From assembly GCA_016872645.1 (NCBI GenBank), contig VGZH01000044.1, positions 1 through 47,649 of the forward strand: 47,649 nt of DNA, given 5' to 3'. Position numbers and translations under genes: made by a program. Each line of letters starts with the position of its first letter. Within the stretch, counting starts at the first letter, position 1. Positions 16,197-25,718 of the stretch are shown here, piece after piece. The stretch comes from Planctomycetota bacterium. GTDB lineage: Bacteria > Planctomycetota > Planctomycetia > Planctomycetales > Planctomycetaceae. The notes beneath the pieces were generated by a model. That model saw nothing but the letters and a program-made list of their open reading frames with translations. It was not told where the DNA came from and ran no database searches.

Positions 16197-16766
16197 TCAG
16201 GAGCGTGACATCGTCCGCCAAGTGGCACCGATTCCAACGTATTCAAATTCGGCTTGCGATTTCGCTTCAGCTATCGAATCGTGGTAGGTGTCTGTAATGG
16301 CCCGCCAATTCGCATCGCAGCGAAACAGGTAGTACCCTGGATCATCGGAGTATTGGCAGATTGCCAGACCGGCAACGAGCAATTCGATGTTTTCAGAGAC
16401 GATGTGTCGGCACAGTCCAGTTTGACTTTGCCAAGCGCTGAACGCCGCAAGGCATCGGACTATCGCACCGCCGATTTCTTTTGGTGGATGTGGCGCAGCG
16501 ATTGGACGTGGCAGACCTTCGATTAGTTCGCCAGCGGCGATCAGCTCATTGAGCCAACCAACTCGACCGACTACTTCGCGCAGGACAATTTGTTCCGAAG
16601 GGCAAAATGACTCGGAATGACGAACCGCGTAGTTGATCCAGCACCGCTCGAGAGGGTCACCCGAAAACCAATCTTCTTTAAAGCCGAACGACCCATCCTC
16701 GCGCCTGAAAACTTCAACACGGCGAAGTCGGTCACGCGAATAGATGATTCGGACAACTTCGATCAT
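16197..16766 (-). CDS. Unknown small protein coupled to the aminotransferase, 189 aa
   Basis: ATG 16766 follows CGGAGG at 6 nt, and this ribosome site lies inside the end of the aminotransferase gene, 1 nt from its stop. That spacing implies translational coupling. The product is soluble and acidic, opening MIEVVRIIYSRDRL, with a cluster of aromatic and acidic residues near 25-45 (FGFKEDWFSGDPLERCW) and a Cys-containing helical centre (LCRHIVSENIE). The C-terminus ends in a helix with IAEAKSQAEFEYVG. I do not recognise a family. The coupling suggests a small partner or regulator, but no function is assigned. Confidence 0.6.
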   Translation of the reverse strand: MIEVVRIIYSRDRLRRVEVFRREDGSFGFKEDWFSGDPLERCWINYAVRHSESFCPSEQIVLREVVGRVGWLNELIAAGELIEGLPRPIAAPHPPKEIGGAIVRCLAAFSAWQSQTGLCRHIVSENIELLVAGLAICQYSDDPGYYLFRCDANWRAITDTYHDSIAEAKSQAEFEYVGIGATWRTMSRS

Positions 16767-16767
16767 T

Positions 16768-18036
16768 TCATGCCTCCGTGGCATACGGCGCCGGCAGGCG
16801 GAACTGCGGATGTGAATCAAGGTACGCGGCGATGCGGTTGGTGCGAGAGAGGGCGGTCGGGATGAAGTCCACGGCTTTTTGGAGGCGATCGTTGGGTTCG
16901 GCGCAACTGAAGCGGAGGAAGCCGGCTCCCGCTTCGCCGAAGCATTCGCCGCCGAGGCAGGCGACGCCGAAATTGTCGTCGGCTCCTTCCAGCAGGTACA
17001 GCGCGAGGCCGTGGCTCTTGATGCCCAGCTTGTTGCAGATCGGGGCGACGTTGGGGAAGACGTAGAACGTCGCGGTCGGGTCGAGCGTTTTGAATCCCTC
17101 GATTTTGTTGAGTCCGTTCGTCAACAGCACGACCTTCTCGCGGAACTTAGCCATGACGGCGTCACGCTCGGCGGAGTCCCGTTCGAGGGCGGCTTTGCCG
17201 GCGAGTTGCACCAGCGGCGGCGTGCAACTCAGCGTGGTGTTGATCATCTTGCCGATCGATTCCACGATCTCGGCCGACGAGACCGCGAAGCCCAGCCGCC
17301 AACCGCTCATGCTGTAGCTTTTGCTGAACGTGTACGCGGCCACGCACTGCTCCATCATGCCGGGTTGAGCCAGCAGCGAATGATGCTTCCCCTTCCAGAC
17401 CATGTGGCAATACGGCTCGTCGCTGAGCACCGCGATGTTCTTGCCGCGGATCAAGTCGGCGATCTCGCGCAGGTCTTGCTCGGTCTGCACGCCGCCGGTC
17501 GGGTTGTGTGGCGAGTTCAAAAAGATCGCCTTCGGTTTCGGATCGTCCTTGAGGAACGCTTCGATGTCCGCAATCGCCGGGCGGAAGCCGTTGGATTGCT
17601 TGAGCGGCTTGAACACCGCGCGAGCGCCTCGTCGCAAGATGTTCGGCGTGTACGTGGGGAAGTACGGGCTGAAGACGAGTACTCCATCATTCGGATCGAG
17701 GAACGCTTCGCAGAAGAATTGCTCGAAGACCTTCGCTCCGGGACCGACGACGACGTTCTTCGCCTCGGCGGGAATGCCGAACTCCTCGCGCACGAATTTC
17801 GCTGCGGCCGCGCGGAACTCTGGCAACCCGGGTGACGGGCAGTAATGCGACTGGTTGTTCGCGATCGCTTGCGTTCCCGTCGCTTTGGCCGACGCCGTGC
17901 TGTCGAACGGACTGTCGCCAATTTCGAGTTCAACGACGTCCTTCCCTTTTGCCTTCAACTCTTTCGCGATGGCGAGCACGGAGAAGGCGGTTTCGACGGT
18001 CAGTGATTTGGTGAACTGACTGAGTTGAGCGGGCAT
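16768..18036 (-). CDS. PLP-dependent class I aminotransferase, 422 aa
   Basis: The fold-type I aminotransferase pattern is complete. There is an N-terminal helix, GDSPFD near residue 41, HYCPSPG near 65, the NSPHNPTGG block at 174-182, SDEPY at 205-209 with Asp206 for the PLP pyridine nitrogen, and SKSYSMSGWRLG with Lys239 as the PLP lysine. A C-terminal Arg-containing block (FLRFSCAEPNDRL) supplies the substrate carboxylate contact. The enzyme transfers amino groups between amino and keto acids; aspartate or aromatic substrates are typical of this family, but the exact one cannot be read here. It precedes the 189-aa gene with a 1-nt gap. Confidence 0.85.
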   Translation of the reverse strand: MPAQLSQFTKSLTVETAFSVLAIAKELKAKGKDVVELEIGDSPFDSTASAKATGTQAIANNQSHYCPSPGLPEFRAAAAKFVREEFGIPAEAKNVVVGPGAKVFEQFFCEAFLDPNDGVLVFSPYFPTYTPNILRRGARAVFKPLKQSNGFRPAIADIEAFLKDDPKPKAIFLNSPHNPTGGVQTEQDLREIADLIRGKNIAVLSDEPYCHMVWKGKHHSLLAQPGMMEQCVAAYTFSKSYSMSGWRLGFAVSSAEIVESIGKMINTTLSCTPPLVQLAGKAALERDSAERDAVMAKFREKVVLLTNGLNKIEGFKTLDPTATFYVFPNVAPICNKLGIKSHGLALYLLEGADDNFGVACLGGECFGEAGAGFLRFSCAEPNDRLQKAVDFIPTALSRTNRIAAYLDSHPQFRLPAPYATEA

Positions 18037-18142
18037 TGTTGGGTTCCTCCGAAGAGATGACGTTCGTCATCGGAAACAAGGGAATCACGGCCATCGGCTT
18101 ACGGCAAACTGCGGTCGGCCGAACCGGGCGCTATCGTGATAC

Positions 18143-18174
18143 AAAAAAGCCCGGCTCCTGAAGAGAAGCCGGGC
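18143..18174 (-). terminator. Rho-independent terminator after the 573-aa gene
   Basis: On the minus strand GCCCGGCT (18167-18174) pairs with AGCCGGGC (18149-18156) over a 10-nt loop. It is followed by a run of six T (18143-18148). It lies 24 bp past the stop of the gene ending at 18198. Confidence 0.85.
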
Positions 18175-18197
18175 GTGATGAACGAGGAGAGAAGCGG

Positions 18198-19919
18198 TTA
18201 CTTCTTCTTCGTGCCGAAGCTGACGAACAGGACTCCCTTTTTGTCGGGGACCGAGTATCCGCCGTTGGGGGTCAAATACTTTTTGACCGAGTCGAATTCG
18301 GGCAGCTTCGAAAAGTCGATCTGCGGCAGGAGTAGAACCGCTTGGCCACCTTTGGCCATCTCCCACAACGTTTCGATCTGTGAATCGTTGCGAGAAAAGC
18401 TGACGATGGATGACTTGGCCGGAAGGTGTTCAGCGATAGTTTTGTAGGCGGCCGAATCGACCAGTGCGTCCTCATCGGTTGAGCCACGCAGCATCGACTC
18501 AATGGCAGTGACATCGTTGCTGAACATCAATTGATCTTTGCCAATTGCGAGACCAGCCGTCTTTGGCTCCAAGCCGCCGCTGATGTCGGGCACCTCGAAC
18601 TCGATGATCGTCGAGCCTTGGAACTCGCGCGTCTGGCCGGGAAAGCCTTGCATCTTGGTGAGTTTCGTCAGCGTCGCCTGGAACTTCTTCGCATCTTTCA
18701 GGCCCAAGGCGACGACGATTCGATCCTGAGCCGGCTCATCGTCCTTCTTTTTACCGGGCTCGAGTACGACCTGAATGCGGCCGGAGACCACATCGATAAC
18801 GTCTTTCTTGAGATGCACTTTCGGGCCACCTTCTTGCTGAGCGAACTGGTCGATCAGCGCGGCAACCGTGCCGGGACCCTGGAACATGTCGACCATCGAC
18901 TCGATGGCGGTGTACGCTCCGGCGATATCCCAGTTCAGCGAAAACCACGCACTGGTGCTGGCCGAGACCCACTTCGGCGGCTTCTGTTCGATGGCCGGGA
19001 ATTGGAAAATGTTCATCAAGCCCTTGGTCGGCTGCTCGATGACCAAGAGCGATTTGGTGATGCTGTCAAAGTTCTCGGTGGCCATGTCATACGAGCCGCC
19101 GATCGCCTTGAGGGCGGTGATACCCAACGGGTCAAGGAATCCCATCGCCAGCGCGGCCTGAGGATTTTGAGCCGCCGCTTGCGTGACAACTGCCTGGATC
19201 AGGCTGTTCGGATTGAGGTACCAGACGAAGAGACCGTTGTCATCGTCGGTCGAACATTTTTCGAGAATCAAGTTGTAGTTGTCGTTGTCGGCAAACGTGT
19301 CGGAGTGCTTGCCGTCCCAGCGCGACAGCACGCCCTTGGCTGTGTCCAAATCAGAGCTGACGACGAGCATGGAGTCCTTGATGAAGTAGGCCATCTGATT
19401 GAATGGCCCTCCCTCTTTGAACTTCCAGCTGGTGACATTCGTCCCATCGATCTCTTCATCGTCGCTTTCGGCATTCTCTGCCAGAGCTTTCTCGGCTTTC
19501 TCCATGAGCGCGTCGACGGTCTTCTTGTTGTCGCCGAAGTCGAGGAACATCGCGACGGCAGGCTTCTTGCCTTGCGGCGTGAGCACGGCGAAGGCGAACT
19601 CGCCGCTGGGGATTTCCAGGAAGTCGTTCAGCGAAACACCGAGCTCCTTTTTGATCTCGCTGGAGACCAATTCGAGGGCCTTGGTGATTTCACCCTTGAA
19701 TGGCTCGAACACCGAATCCTGCGTGAGGCTTCCAAACGCAGTTTTGAACCAGCGACCTTTCAGTTCATCGACGTCGGGAATCGAGACGTAGACCGACACA
19801 TCCGGCGGTAGCAGGCGGTCGGTCGGAACGGCTTCATCTTCGGCCCGCAGACTCAAACGCGGCAGCAGTGCTGCTGCCAATGCCAACCATACGGTTCCGA
19901 CACGCAACCAACGATTCAT
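18198..19919 (-). CDS. Large secreted planctomycete protein of unknown function, 573 aa
   Basis: A signal peptide opens the protein (WLALAAALLPRLSLRAEDE), with cleavage likely near residue 27, so it is exported. The mature protein is mixed alpha/beta with repeating blocks ending in patterns such as KGVLSRWDGK, VVSGRIQVV and FEVPDISGG. This fits the DUF3352-like secreted proteins of planctomycetes, which have no assigned activity; the relation is by general pattern only. Start chosen: ATG 19919, which opens the signal peptide. The longer frame upstream has no ribosome site. It ends with a strong terminator at 18143-18174, so it is probably transcribed alone. Confidence 0.65.
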   Translation of the reverse strand: MNRWLRVGTVWLALAAALLPRLSLRAEDEAVPTDRLLPPDVSVYVSIPDVDELKGRWFKTAFGSLTQDSVFEPFKGEITKALELVSSEIKKELGVSLNDFLEIPSGEFAFAVLTPQGKKPAVAMFLDFGDNKKTVDALMEKAEKALAENAESDDEEIDGTNVTSWKFKEGGPFNQMAYFIKDSMLVVSSDLDTAKGVLSRWDGKHSDTFADNDNYNLILEKCSTDDDNGLFVWYLNPNSLIQAVVTQAAAQNPQAALAMGFLDPLGITALKAIGGSYDMATENFDSITKSLLVIEQPTKGLMNIFQFPAIEQKPPKWVSASTSAWFSLNWDIAGAYTAIESMVDMFQGPGTVAALIDQFAQQEGGPKVHLKKDVIDVVSGRIQVVLEPGKKKDDEPAQDRIVVALGLKDAKKFQATLTKLTKMQGFPGQTREFQGSTIIEFEVPDISGGLEPKTAGLAIGKDQLMFSNDVTAIESMLRGSTDEDALVDSAAYKTIAEHLPAKSSIVSFSRNDSQIETLWEMAKGGQAVLLLPQIDFSKLPEFDSVKKYLTPNGGYSVPDKKGVLFVSFGTKKK

Positions 19920-20213
19920 GTTCAATCCAATCAAAAAAGAGACGCCGTCCCCGACGGCTGTTTGGGTTTCACGCACGAAGCCCGTCGTACCACGCATCGG
20001 GCTTAACGGTTTCAATCCGTTCGTCGTAACGAGCGACTATTGGCCTCCCTAGCCAAGCGGGTGTTGTTGTAAGAGCGACCAAATGGACACGCAAGGCACG
20101 GTCGGATCGCAATCGAAATACCTCTCGCGGCATTGCGAGTTTCCGCGTGACAGCGATAGCCTGAACTGCGTTCGTTCGTCGAAGTCGCCTGCCTTTCTGC
20201 CGGGAGTTTGCCG

Positions 20214-21509
20214 ATGCTGTGTGATTGGACTGTCCGTCGTTTGTGGCAATTCGTGATGTTTTGCGGTCTGAGCTTCGGATCAGTGGCCGCCGCTGAGTTT
20301 CCGTCGTTCGAACAACTTCCCGAGCGGCCTGAGCCGCCCGATCCGTTGGTAATGCTGGATGGCACTCCAGTCCGCACGCGCGATGACTGGTTCAACAAGC
20401 GACGCCCCGAATTGAAAGCTCTGTTCGAGCACTACATGTACGGCAAGGCTCCGTCGCCACCGGACAACCTTACGGCGACGATCGTCCGCACCGATGAAAA
20501 ATGCCTCGACGGCAAAGCGACGCTCCGCGAGGTCACGATCAAGTTCGGCCCGAAGTCCGCGCCACCGATCAATCTGCTGCTGATTGTCCCCAACAACCGC
20601 AAGGGGCCATCACCAGTGTTCGTCGGCTTGAACTTCTGCGGCAATCACGCGGTGCTGGACGACCCCAAGATCGCGCTGCCGCCGCAGTGGATTTACAAAA
20701 GTTGTGCTGGCGTCGAAAGCGAACGCGCGACCGACAAAGGTCGCGGATCGCAAAAGAATGTTTGGGCCGCGGATCTGCTGGTCGAACGCGGCTACGCGCT
20801 GGCGACGCTCTACAACGCGGATCTCGATCCCGACACGCCCGAACTGACCGATGGCATTCATCCGTATTACTTGCCAGCCGGACAAGACAAGCTTGGTCAG
20901 AATGATTGGGGCACGATCCGAGCCTGGGCGTGGGGTCTGTCTCGCGTTGTTGATTACCTCGTAACTCGTCCGGATATCGACAAGACGCGAATCTGCGCGA
21001 TCGGCCACTCGCGACTGGGCAAGACCGCGCTGTTCGCGGCGGCGTTCGACGAACGGATTGCTCTCGCTGTTCCGCATCAATCGGGGACTGGCGGCATGGC
21101 GCTGAGTCGCGACAACAAACAGGAAACCGTCACCCGCATCAACAATTCCTTCCCGCACTGGTTCAGTGACTCATTCGTGCCGTTTGGCGGACACGAAGCG
21201 AAACTGCCGATCGACCAACACATGCTCGTGGCGTTGGTCGCTCCTCGTCCGCTGTTGGACGGCGAGGGAGACCAAGACACTTGGGCCAATTTCGACAACG
21301 CGATGCTGTCGCTGAAGGGAGCGGACAAGGTCTACAAGTTTCTCGGCAATCAAGGCCTCGTCGGCAGCGGCATCGTGAACGGCGACGAACGTTTCACCGA
21401 CGCGAATTGCGGCGACCTTGTCCAATATCGTCGCGACGAAAAGCACGTCCTCAACCGAGCCTATTGGCAACGCATCCTCGACTTCGCCGATCTCAAGCTG
21501 CCAAAGTAG
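20214..21509 (+). CDS. CE15-like carbohydrate esterase, secreted, 431 aa
   Basis: ATG 20214 is 7 nt behind GGGAG. The frame also opens at TTG 20208, without its own site. Residues 9-28 are a signal peptide ending AAAEF. The serine hydrolase core has GHSRLGK with Ser266, matching the G-x-S-R-x-G-K of CE15 glucuronoyl esterases; downstream HQSGTGG and DQHMLVALVAPRP (His336) fit the acid and His positions. CE15 enzymes cut ester bonds between glucuronate and lignin-linked alcohols, or related acyl esters of plant and algal sugars. The usual Cys before Ser is His here, so the substrate may differ. Confidence 0.8.
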   Translation: MLCDWTVRRLWQFVMFCGLSFGSVAAAEFPSFEQLPERPEPPDPLVMLDGTPVRTRDDWFNKRRPELKALFEHYMYGKAPSPPDNLTATIVRTDEKCLDGKATLREVTIKFGPKSAPPINLLLIVPNNRKGPSPVFVGLNFCGNHAVLDDPKIALPPQWIYKSCAGVESERATDKGRGSQKNVWAADLLVERGYALATLYNADLDPDTPELTDGIHPYYLPAGQDKLGQNDWGTIRAWAWGLSRVVDYLVTRPDIDKTRICAIGHSRLGKTALFAAAFDERIALAVPHQSGTGGMALSRDNKQETVTRINNSFPHWFSDSFVPFGGHEAKLPIDQHMLVALVAPRPLLDGEGDQDTWANFDNAMLSLKGADKVYKFLGNQGLVGSGIVNGDERFTDANCGDLVQYRRDEKHVLNRAYWQRILDFADLKLPK

Positions 21510-21564
21510 TCGAGTCAATCCGCGATTCGAATTGTCTAGTCGCCGAGTGACTGCTCTACGTTGG

Positions 21565-22482
21565 TTACTTCGGATCGGTGGAACCTCGCGAGACCCGCGT
21601 CAAATCATCGCCGAGGATCGACGGGCACCAGTATTTCTCGATGTGCTCGACGATCAGTTCGGTGCCACGTGTGTGGCTGACGTACGGTTTCTCTCGCGGG
21701 TCGTACATTGCGTCGGTCAGATCGCGTGCCAACACGACGTTGAAGCCTTGCTTGACCATCTGCCGAATTCCAAACGGCCGCCCCAGTACGCACATGTTGG
21801 TATGCACGCCCATCAGCACGACATTCTTCAAGCCCTCTTGCTTGAGGTAGCTGAGAATCTCTTCGCCGTTGTCGCTGACTCCATCCCAGCCAGAGATCGT
21901 CAGCCCCGGATGCTGCCGACTGAATTTTTGAACGACCGCTCCGACCACCGGATCATCGCACGGTTGCTTCGAGACATCGACGGGAAGTTCCGGCTCGCGT
22001 TTCGGATCGACGTAGCACCACGCTTCGAGCGGAATCTCCGGCTTGAACTTTGTCGCCTGCTGCATCCGCTTGCGTTGTGGCATGTCGGCGTAGTGGTACG
22101 TGACGCCGCTGGGAGCATGAATGATGGTCGCCCCATGATTTCGCGCCGCCGTCAGCACCGCGTTCATCCGCGGCACCATTTCCGCAACACGCTCAGCGGC
22201 AGAGACGCAGTAGTGCCCGTCCCACATGTCGCAGATGATGATCGCCGTCTCCGAGGCGTTCCACACAGCCTCCTTGCTCCCTTCTTTCCATTCACCGCTG
22301 CCCTTTGCCATCTCCGAGCGAGTCCGCTGACGCAACACAAACTGTCCCGGAGTCTTCGGCTTGTTGGCAATCCGTTCTGGCGCGGTCTCTGATTTCAGGT
22401 CGGCGGTCGGCCAGCAAACAACGACCAAGATCAGTACCGCGAAGAGTCCTGTCAGCAGGCAATGTCTTCGTAAAAACAGCAT
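21565..22482 (-). CDS. Isochorismatase-fold cysteine hydrolase, membrane-anchored, 305 aa
   Basis: A hydrophobic segment at residues 8-24 acts as an anchor or signal. The rest follows the isochorismatase/nicotinamidase fold: ICDMWDGH with Asp85, VVQKF with Lys186, and GVHTNMCVLGRPFG with Cys231, which together form the Asp-Lys-Cys triad. Such enzymes cleave an amide or vinyl-ether bond; the acid or amide substrate cannot be read. Start chosen: ATG 22482, which has AAAAGGCG before it and opens at the membrane segment; the frame upstream to 22545 is not convincing. It converges with the CE15-like gene, 55 bp apart. Confidence 0.8.
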   Translation of the reverse strand: MLFLRRHCLLTGLFAVLILVVVCWPTADLKSETAPERIANKPKTPGQFVLRQRTRSEMAKGSGEWKEGSKEAVWNASETAIIICDMWDGHYCVSAAERVAEMVPRMNAVLTAARNHGATIIHAPSGVTYHYADMPQRKRMQQATKFKPEIPLEAWCYVDPKREPELPVDVSKQPCDDPVVGAVVQKFSRQHPGLTISGWDGVSDNGEEILSYLKQEGLKNVVLMGVHTNMCVLGRPFGIRQMVKQGFNVVLARDLTDAMYDPREKPYVSHTRGTELIVEHIEKYWCPSILGDDLTRVSRGSTDPK

Positions 22483-22656
22483 GTCGAACGCCTTTTTAGA
22501 AAGAAGGGATGGACTGGAATGGTCCTCGGCAGAGTACTGTGACAATAGGGCGCCTCCAGGCGAGCGAGACTCATGGCAGAGTCCAACGATGCAACCGCGA
22601 ACTCAATGAGTCCCGCAGCGGGCGCGAGAGCGAATCGCTTGATCATGAAGCATGAG

Positions 22657-22727
22657 TTACCCGACCAGGATTCGAACCTGGACAAACAGAACCAAAATCT
22701 GTTGTGCTACCGTTACACTATCGGGTA
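22657..22727 (-). tRNA. tRNA-Gln (anticodon TTG)
   Basis: On the minus strand a 71-nt tRNA starts TACCCGA (22721-22727), paired with TCGGGTA (22658-22664). The anticodon arm ACAGA-TTTTGGT-TCTGT gives anticodon TTG, which reads CAA (Gln). The T arm contains GGTTCGAATCC. The discriminator is A, and CCA is not encoded. Confidence 0.93.
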
Positions 22728-22803
22728 CCGCAGGCAGAGAGTGAGTCTAGTGGAGCATGCTGGTGTGACTCAAGAGGGTTGAATGCGCCTGCGACATCGC
22801 TGC

Positions 22804-24129
22804 TCACGCGAACTGTGTGATGCCCGGCATCGCCATCTTGGGGAGTTCGACTTGTGTCTTCCAACCGTCGGGGAATGACGTTGGAACGAGCGACTCTTGT
22901 GAGTTGAGCATCATCTCCCAGGTGATCTGTTTGCCGGTGTAGGCGGCAGTGCGGCCCATGATGCCCATCAGAGTGCTCTTGGCCATCCGGTCGCCGTTGT
23001 TGAGCGGCTTGCCGTCGCGGATCGATTTAAAGAACTCGTCGTGTTCGGTCTGGTACATGTTGTTGCCGGGGCCTTTGTACTTCCACTCGGACTCGCCATT
23101 GATGACCGTGCCGCGCGGGCCGAGTTGGCCGCTCCCCTTCGTGCCGAGGACGTACAAATTGTTTTCGTTGTGGCAGCCGGGGGTCTGCCGCTGAGCCAGG
23201 AAGCCACGCGCGTCGTTGGCCCAGACGTAGTTCACCTCGATGTGATCGAAGATGTTGCCACCCTCTTGCGGGATCTGTCGGCCGCCGACAGCCGTGCAAC
23301 TGACGGGAGGCTGATCTTGGAAGACCCAGGCCAGCCAATCGACCGTGTGGACCGCTTGCTCGACGAGTCCGTCGCCCGAGAGCCATGTGTAATTGTACCA
23401 GTTGCGGACCATCCACTCTAAATTGCTGAGTCCCTCCGGCCGCGTGTTCGCGGGAGGCATCGGCTTCACCGGACTGGTCAGGTACGTTCCGAAGACGGCC
23501 TTCACTTCACCGAGCGTTCCGTTTTGAATTTGCTCGAAGAAGGCTCGCTTGGCGTTGTCGTAGCGCCAGCAGAAGCCGGCGCAAATCGCGAGCTTCTTTT
23601 GTTTACTGACCTCGACCGACTCCATGATCGAGCGGACTCCGGGTGCGTCCGTAGCCATCGGCTTTTCAGTAAAGATGTGCTTGCCGGCCTCGACGGCGTA
23701 CTTGAAATGGACCGGGCGAAAACCGGGTGGGCTGCACAGCAACGCGACGTCACACGAGTCGATGACCTTCTTGTAAGCGTCGAGCCCAACAAACTTGTGA
23801 TCATCATCGACTTTGATCTTGGACTTGATCGTGTCGACCCCGGCCAAGTTTCGCAGGCTGCTGTTGAGGTTCTCGCCGAAGGCGTCCCCCATCGCGACCA
23901 GTTCGACGTTTGGGTCGGCCGACAGAGCTTCGCGAGCGGCTCCCGAACCGCGACCGCCGCAGCCGACGAGGCCGATCTTCAGTTTGTCGCTGCCAGCGGC
24001 GTAGGCTCGCGGAGCAATCGACGCGATTACTGCCGGAATCGCGACAGCGGCGGCTCCGGTTTTGAGAAAGTCGCGACGAGACGACGAGGCGGAATCAGCA
24101 GCTTGCGGGGCAGGGGTGGGCAGATTCAT
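22804..24129 (-). CDS. Tat-exported Gfo/Idh/MocA oxidoreductase, 441 aa
   Basis: The N-terminus has a twin-arginine signal (SSSRRDFLKTGAAAVAIPA near residues 15-35), so the folded protein is exported. A Rossmann NAD(P) domain follows with GLVGCGGRGSG and ends in HIFTEKPMA, the EKP motif of this family. The C-terminal domain carries NWYNYTWLSGDGLVEQAVHTVDW with the substrate-facing His. Family members oxidise or reduce sugar derivatives, and export of them is typical of planctomycetes. Start chosen: ATG 24129, 9 nt after GGAG; ATG 24144 lies upstream without a site. The substrate cannot be told from sequence. Confidence 0.9.
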   Translation of the reverse strand: MNLPTPAPQAADSASSSRRDFLKTGAAAVAIPAVIASIAPRAYAAGSDKLKIGLVGCGGRGSGAAREALSADPNVELVAMGDAFGENLNSSLRNLAGVDTIKSKIKVDDDHKFVGLDAYKKVIDSCDVALLCSPPGFRPVHFKYAVEAGKHIFTEKPMATDAPGVRSIMESVEVSKQKKLAICAGFCWRYDNAKRAFFEQIQNGTLGEVKAVFGTYLTSPVKPMPPANTRPEGLSNLEWMVRNWYNYTWLSGDGLVEQAVHTVDWLAWVFQDQPPVSCTAVGGRQIPQEGGNIFDHIEVNYVWANDARGFLAQRQTPGCHNENNLYVLGTKGSGQLGPRGTVINGESEWKYKGPGNNMYQTEHDEFFKSIRDGKPLNNGDRMAKSTLMGIMGRTAAYTGKQITWEMMLNSQESLVPTSFPDGWKTQVELPKMAMPGITQFA

Positions 24130-24316
24130 CGGGCAGTTCTCCACGAAACGCGGTGAGGTTGTTGCCGGGCGGGTTGAGCCAGATCAAGATGCTAACAGAG
24201 CCGACCAATGACTTTCGAGCCAGCCAGACTCAGCAAATCTTTGAGTTGCCAGACGCGACTCAGCTTGCCGATAATCTTCGCATCCGTGATGGCTGATTGA
24301 AATCTGGAGAACAGGC

Positions 24317-25681
24317 ATGCTCGACCTGCTGTGTGATCCGCTGCGACTGCGACGAATGATGACTCGGCGAGACTCGCTGAGAGCTGGTTTTTTGGGACTC
24401 GGCGGTATGACGCTGGCCGAATTGCTTCGCTTGCGAGCTTCGGCTGCGACGAACGGTATCGCCGAGAGCAAAGACACAGCGGTCATTCTGCTGTTCGTGC
24501 ATGGCGGGCCGAGTCATCTCGAAACGTACGATATGAAGCCGCAGGCTCCGAGCGACATTCGTGGGCCGTTTTCGCCGATTCGGACGAATCTGCCCGGCCT
24601 TGATGTCTGCGAGTTGCTGCCGAGGCACGCTCAGATTGCCGACAAGTACACGATTCTGCGTTCGGTCAGTCACGATCAGGCGAATCACTTCGAGGGACAC
24701 GCCCGGTTCCTTTCTGGCTATGGCCAGTTTAAGGCGGGGACCAGTGAGTCGCATCATCCGATGGTCGGAGCGGTCGTGAATCGGGTGCTCGAAAACAAGC
24801 ATCGCGGGCTGCCCGCCGCCGTGGCGATCAACGGCGTCTGTCTCAACGGGCCGGACTACAGCCCTGCGATCGCTCAGGGTTATTGGAGTGCTCAGTACCG
24901 CGTGCCGATCTGCAATTTCTCGTTGCGGGATTCATGGCTGACGGTTGAATCCCGGCGGCTCAACGATCGGCTGGCTGTGCAGCGCGGGTTTGACCAATTG
25001 CGGCGCGACCTCGATCAGGGAGGCGCGATGGACGCCCTCGATTCGTTCAATCGCCGAGCGATCGACATTCTCACGACCGGCAAGGCTCAGAAGGCGTTCG
25101 ACATCAACCAGGAAGACCCGAAGCTGCGCGACAAGTACGGCGACGACTACTTCGGCCGCGAATGTCTGCTCGCTCGGCGGCTGGTCGAATCGGGAGTCAG
25201 CTTCGTGTCGATTCGAGTCCCCGGCAGTGGCCCGAATTCAAAGGCTCACGATTGGGACGACCACGCCGTCAACTGGGACATGCCGACCGCGATGGTCGCT
25301 CGCTCACCGCGCTACGACCAGGTTGTCACGACACTGATCGAAGACCTGTTCGATCGCGGACTCGACAAGAAGGTACTGTTGATCGTTACCGGCGAATTCG
25401 GTCGCACTCCGCGTCTCGAATTCAAAGATGGTCGCATTGGCCGCGATCATTACCCCGGAGCCATGTCGATCCTTGTCAGCGGCGGCGGAATGCCGATGGG
25501 CCAAGTCATTGGTCAAACGAATCGCTTCGGCGAGCACCCTGTCGATCTGCAACACGACCCGCATGACATCCTCGCCACGATCTACAAACACCTCGGCATC
25601 GACCACACGCAAGAATTTCTCGACCCGCAAGGACGCCCGATTCCGTTGACGCGCGGCACGCCGATTCGCGAATTGATTTGA
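24317..25681 (+). CDS. DUF1501 secreted protein (sulfatase-like fold), 454 aa
   Basis: This fits DUF1501, a planctomycete family related to alkaline phosphatase/sulfatase folds and often paired with a DUF1553/DUF1549 cytochrome gene. Visible blocks are the Tat-like start (RRDSLRAGFLGLGG), HGGPSHLETYD near residue 63, GHARFLSGYG, TGEFGRTPRL and DHYPGAMS, all in the usual order. The start is ATG 24317 behind GGAG at 7 nt. The family's biochemical activity is not established. The nitroreductase gene follows 37 bp downstream, so co-transcription is likely. No DUF1553/DUF1549 partner is visible nearby. Confidence 0.85.
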   Translation: MLDLLCDPLRLRRMMTRRDSLRAGFLGLGGMTLAELLRLRASAATNGIAESKDTAVILLFVHGGPSHLETYDMKPQAPSDIRGPFSPIRTNLPGLDVCELLPRHAQIADKYTILRSVSHDQANHFEGHARFLSGYGQFKAGTSESHHPMVGAVVNRVLENKHRGLPAAVAINGVCLNGPDYSPAIAQGYWSAQYRVPICNFSLRDSWLTVESRRLNDRLAVQRGFDQLRRDLDQGGAMDALDSFNRRAIDILTTGKAQKAFDINQEDPKLRDKYGDDYFGRECLLARRLVESGVSFVSIRVPGSGPNSKAHDWDDHAVNWDMPTAMVARSPRYDQVVTTLIEDLFDRGLDKKVLLIVTGEFGRTPRLEFKDGRIGRDHYPGAMSILVSGGGMPMGQVIGQTNRFGEHPVDLQHDPHDILATIYKHLGIDHTQEFLDPQGRPIPLTRGTPIRELI

Positions 25682-25718
25682 GCTTAGCTTCGGCCTTTGA
25701 ATTAGGAAGAACCCGCGC

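Noticed and set aside
18531-19811. Plus-strand ORF of 426 codons
   Set aside because: It is antisense to the secreted 573-aa protein, which has a signal peptide and a terminator.
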